From Desulfobacteraceae bacterium (GTDB lineage Bacteria > Desulfobacterota > Desulfobacteria > Desulfobacterales > Desulfosalsimonadaceae): 6,180 bases of DNA. Of this stretch, positions 3,835-6,180 are shown in pieces. The stretch is taken from positions 1 through 6,180 of the forward strand of contig SLGU01000299.1 of assembly GCA_007136525.1 (NCBI GenBank), in the 5' to 3' direction. A model generated the notes under the pieces. That model did no database searches and had not been told where the DNA came from. It saw nothing but the letters and a program-made list of their open reading frames with translations. Every line of letters begins with the position of its first letter. The stretch's first letter is position 1. The position numbers and the translations under genes are program-made.

Positions 3835-6180
3835 TATACGGCGTCCGCGGGCGATTCAAAGCACGATGAACCTGAATTCGAAGTTGTCGGCAGGAAAGCG
3901 GCAGAGCCCTTGTCGTATGCCCAGAAGCGTATGATGGTGCTGCATGCCATACAGTCCGACAAAAGTGTATTTAACAATTTCCTTGCCTTTTCATTAAACG
4001 GTTTGCCCGATATTCCAAGACTTGAGGCCGCCCTAGAAATGCTTGCGGATTGTCATGAACTGTTGCGGACCAGGTTTGCCTGGGAGAATGACCAACCGGT
4101 TCAAACGGTTGCCGAAGAGACAAAAATTCCCGTTTTTCAGCTTGATTTTCGTCATTTCCCGGAAGACGACGCTGAACGTCAGGCATTACACGCGGTTGAA
4201 CAGGAGCGCAGACGGCCGTTCGATTTAGGCCTTGCGCCCTTATTTCGCGTAAACCTTGTCACGATTTGCCGGGACAAGGCCGTACTGCTTCTGGTGTCCC
4301 ATTATCTGATTGCCGATGATGTTTCCATGGCGCTGCTTGCCGAAGAAATGTGCCGTCACTACAACAGAATTCCCTTTTCCGGAGCACCTGAGGCAAAGCG
4401 CCGGTTTCAGTACCTCGATTATGTCGCCTGGGAGTCGGCTTTTCTAAACAGCCCGGCAGGAGAGCGCCAATTGACATTCTGGTCGGATCGTTTGCGGCGA
4501 TTCGCCGGTGATGAACCCCGCGATGGCGTGCCCCCCGGCCGGCATGCCCACCTGTATCAGACAGGCAGCGCCGAATTCGAAATGGAAAAGGAGGTAACCG
4601 CCGCCCTGGAGGCCCTTTCCCGGAAGATGCAGGTCTCTTTGTTTATGACGGTGTATGCCGTCTTTACGGTACTGATTGCCGGCGTCTACAATGCGTACCG
4701 TTTCTGCTGCGGAACACCCATCGTCAATCGCGGCAGAATGGAGGTCGAAAACATGGTCGGTTATTTCGCCAATACGCTTTTGCTCGGGTGCGAATTGTCC
4801 GGCCGGCAGGTTTTTGAAACGTATTTGAGCGCCGTTAAAACGGATGCGCTGGAGGCCTTTTCCAACAGTGATATTCCCTTTGAATTCGCCCTGGAAAAAT
4901 CCGGAAACATTGCCAATCCACTGATCCGCTTTATGTTCACCTACGCGGAGGACCCTCTGGAAACCCTGCAGTTGGGTTCATTGTCGGCGCATCGCATGAA
5001 TGCCGGGGAAAACGTACCCCAGCAATCCGTTTCCGAACTCTCTTTGTTTGTCCGCCGGGCGGACAACCGTCTTATTTGTTTTCTGCAGTATGGGAAGGAC
5101 CGGTTTGAGCCGGCCGTGATCGATTCCATGATCCGCGATATGCGAAAAATCGCCAGAAGCGTTGCCGAGGCGCCCCATTCCACCATTGACAGCCTTCTAT
5201 CGGGGTGTGAATCGAAACATTATCGAATAAAGAGTCCTGCAAAACATTTGTCCCGGGGTCCGTCAATCATTGATCTTGCCGATCGCCGGGAAATGCGCGC
5301 TGCTGCGTATAAAGCGCCGGGCAACGATACAGAGCGGATGCTCGCGGCAATATGGGAGGATATACTGGCATCCGGACGCATCGACGTCCGGGATAATTTT
5401 TTCCTGCTGGGCGGGAACTCTTTTCAGGCGGTCAGAATGTTTGCCGCACTTTACCGGCAAACCGGCATTAACATGCCCGTGTCGCTGCTGTTTTCCGCGC
5501 CCACCATTGAAGGTATGGCCGCAATGATCGAATCCGGGGACATGGACCGCCATTGGTCGCCTGTTGTGCCGATACAACCGGATGGCAACTTGCCGCCATT
5601 GTTTTTTGTTCATGGAGCCGGGGGAAATGTTCTTCTATACAGGGATTTGAGCCGTCGGCTGGGGAAAAAACAGCCTTTTTACGGCCTCCAGGCAAAAGGC
5701 ATTGATGGCCGCTCGGAACTGCTTGCAACGGTTGAGGAGATGGCCGGTTATTACGTAGAAGAGATCCGCCGGATACAACCCGCGGGTCCGTATTATCTGG
5801 GCGGATATTGCCTTGGCGGCCAGATCGCCTATGAAATGGCCCGGCAATTGACATCCCAGGGCGAAACAGTGGCCTTTGTCGGGCTGCTGGATACCCAGCG
5901 CAGGTGGCATCTTCAAAAGCGTTTGCCGGTTTCGCTGAAGCATAAGTACCAGCAGGTTGCTTTTCACCTGGGCAATTTTTTCCTGGCGGATTTTCCGGGG
6001 AAGAAGACTTTTGTCAAAGAAAAAACGATCGAACTGGGGCGAAGGATGTATACGCGCCTCCGGGTATCCCTCTCCGTTGTTGCCGTTGCCCTGAAACTGC
6101 GCTCCCAAAGGCCGCTGGTAGTAATGGAAACCGTTAATGACCGCGCGGCGAATAAATATCGCGCACTGCCTTATAGCGGA
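3679..6180 (+). CDS. Terminal NRPS protein: docking domain, degenerate C, PCP, Cys-thioesterase; no A domain (3' end cut by window)
   Basis: The frame is open from TTG 3679 to the last base, 834 codons without a stop, and the gene continues past the window. Domains in order: TubC-type docking 1-52, condensation about 75-505, linker, carrier about 551-617, type I thioesterase from about 628. No adenylation motif occurs anywhere; only about 45 residues separate C from PCP. The condensation motif HHxxxDG is changed to HYLIADD, removing the catalytic His, and the thioesterase has Cys at the nucleophile position. The protein therefore looks like a terminal, perhaps non-elongating, offloading unit that takes the chain from NRPS 1 and releases it. 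Alternatives are that a trans-acting A domain loads its carrier, or that the C domain recruits tailoring enzymes. The thioesterase lacks roughly its last 80-100 residues here, including the catalytic His. Confidence 0.95.
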   Translation, partial: MNPAEIISKLDHKGAKLSLKDGKLLCNAPKGAINADLLEAIASNKEALIDWLYTASAGDSKHDEPEFEVVGRKAAEPLSYAQKRMMVLHAIQSDKSVFNNFLAFSLNGLPDIPRLEAALEMLADCHELLRTRFAWENDQPVQTVAEETKIPVFQLDFRHFPEDDAERQALHAVEQERRRPFDLGLAPLFRVNLVTICRDKAVLLLVSHYLIADDVSMALLAEEMCRHYNRIPFSGAPEAKRRFQYLDYVAWESAFLNSPAGERQLTFWSDRLRRFAGDEPRDGVPPGRHAHLYQTGSAEFEMEKEVTAALEALSRKMQVSLFMTVYAVFTVLIAGVYNAYRFCCGTPIVNRGRMEVENMVGYFANTLLLGCELSGRQVFETYLSAVKTDALEAFSNSDIPFEFALEKSGNIANPLIRFMFTYAEDPLETLQLGSLSAHRMNAGENVPQQSVSELSLFVRRADNRLICFLQYGKDRFEPAVIDSMIRDMRKIARSVAEAPHSTIDSLLSGCESKHYRIKSPAKHLSRGPSIIDLADRREMRAAAYKAPGNDTERMLAAIWEDILASGRIDVRDNFFLLGGNSFQAVRMFAALYRQTGINMPVSLLFSAPTIEGMAAMIESGDMDRHWSPVVPIQPDGNLPPLFFVHGAGGNVLLYRDLSRRLGKKQPFYGLQAKGIDGRSELLATVEEMAGYYVEEIRRIQPAGPYYLGGYCLGGQIAYEMARQLTSQGETVAFVGLLDTQRRWHLQKRLPVSLKHKYQQVAFHLGNFFLADFPGKKTFVKEKTIELGRRMYTRLRVSLSVVAVALKLRSQRPLVVMETVNDRAANKYRALPYSG
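3901..5193 (+). other. Condensation-fold domain with altered active site (HYLIADD)
   Basis: Residues about 75-505 keep the fold motifs LSYAQKRMMVL, HELLRTRF, YLDYVAWE and VGYFANTLLL. At the catalytic site HHxxxDG is replaced by H208-Y209-L-I-A-D213-D214. The second, catalytic His is Tyr and the Gly is Asp, while the structural Asp213 remains. Each change is one base away from the consensus codon (cat to tat, ggt to gat). Normal amide bond formation is therefore doubtful. The HYxxxDDxSM pattern resembles that of the P450-recruiting X domain of glycopeptide synthetases, remembered as HRxxxDDxSM. It also suits a scaffold or transfer role. Confidence 0.88.
5194..5328 (+). other. Short C-to-PCP linker where an A domain would normally be
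   Basis: About 45 residues join the C fold to the carrier. The end of the linker (I-D-L-A-D-R-R-E-M-R, then Y-K-A-P-G-N-D-T-E) resembles the usual A10-to-PCP junction (K-I-D-R-K-A-L, then Y-x-A-P-x-N-x-T-E). This suggests that an adenylation domain was deleted cleanly. The resemblance is weak and the deletion is inference. Confidence 0.5.
5329..5529 (+). other. Peptidyl carrier protein domain of NRPS 2
   Basis: Residues about 551-617 contain DNFFLLGGNSFQAVRM. Ser581 (codon 5419-5421) is the phosphopantetheine site, followed by VSLLFSAPTIEGMA. The attachment motif is intact, so the carrier should be active even though no cognate A domain exists in cis. Confidence 0.92.
5560..6180 (+). other. 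Type I thioesterase domain with Cys nucleophile, incomplete at window end
   Basis: From residue about 628 the alpha/beta-hydrolase thioesterase reads PLFFVHGAGGNVLLYRDL (oxyanion loop, His645-Gly649) and FYGLQAKGIDG. The nucleophile elbow is G709-Y-C711-L-G713 (tgc at 5809-5811), where most members have GxSxG. Asp738 in G-L-L-D-T, 27 residues later, fits the triad acid. The catalytic His lies beyond the window. It would release the product by hydrolysis, cyclisation or transfer to a nucleophile. Cys nucleophiles are known in some NRPS thioesterases, for example that of obafluorin (ObiF). Confidence 0.9.

Noticed and set aside
4300..4326. Reading the altered motif as a heterocyclization (DxxxxDxxS) domain
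   Set aside because: The first Asp is His208, and the surrounding motifs are those of ordinary condensation domains.
5635..6108. 157-codon open frame on the - strand
   Set aside because: It is antisense to the conserved thioesterase domain and shows no family motif, so it is a shadow frame.

Overview
This window is the inside of a bacterial biosynthetic gene cluster for a non-ribosomal peptide, possibly a polyketide-peptide hybrid. Every gene reads on the + strand and there are essentially no intergenic bases. No phylogenetic marker is present. Base composition is moderate (slightly above 50% GC by eye), starts are ATG and TTG with Shine-Dalgarno sites, and the aminotransferase-plus-C-domain pairing resembles that of cyanobacterial and proteobacterial clusters. 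A Gram-negative bacterium is likely, but the taxon is not determinable here.

Layout. (1) 1-413 is the C-terminal end of a class III, PLP-dependent aminotransferase of the glutamate-1-semialdehyde aminomutase type (the 'AMT' domain of McyE- or MycA-like synthetases). Its reading frame breaks once, near 118-121. (2) 410-3682 is a complete one-module NRPS (C-A-PCP, 1090 aa). Its adenylation pocket reads D-I-L-Q-L-G-M-V-W-K, which predicts glycine. (3) 3679 to the window end is a second NRPS protein, cut by the window after 834 codons. It has a TubC-type N-terminal docking domain, a condensation domain with a degenerate active site, no adenylation domain, a carrier protein and a thioesterase whose nucleophile position is Cys.

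How they work together (inference). The AMT would aminate a beta-keto thioester to a beta-amino acyl chain. NRPS 1 would then join glycine to it, and the acidic C-terminal tail of NRPS 1 would dock on the TubC-like domain of NRPS 2. NRPS 2 appears to be a terminal module that cannot select an amino acid itself and whose condensation domain lacks the catalytic His. It may only pass the chain to the Cys-thioesterase, accept a building block in trans, or use the altered C domain as a recruitment platform, as glycopeptide X domains do.

The gene borders are stop/start overlaps (ATGA at 410-413, TTGA at 3679-3682), which indicates one translationally coupled operon. The first border also lies on a six-G run that fits a -1 slippery heptamer. 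A single AMT-C-A-PCP polypeptide, through frameshifting or a missing G in the assembly, is a real alternative there. No RNA genes, mobile elements, CRISPR arrays, promoters or terminators were seen.
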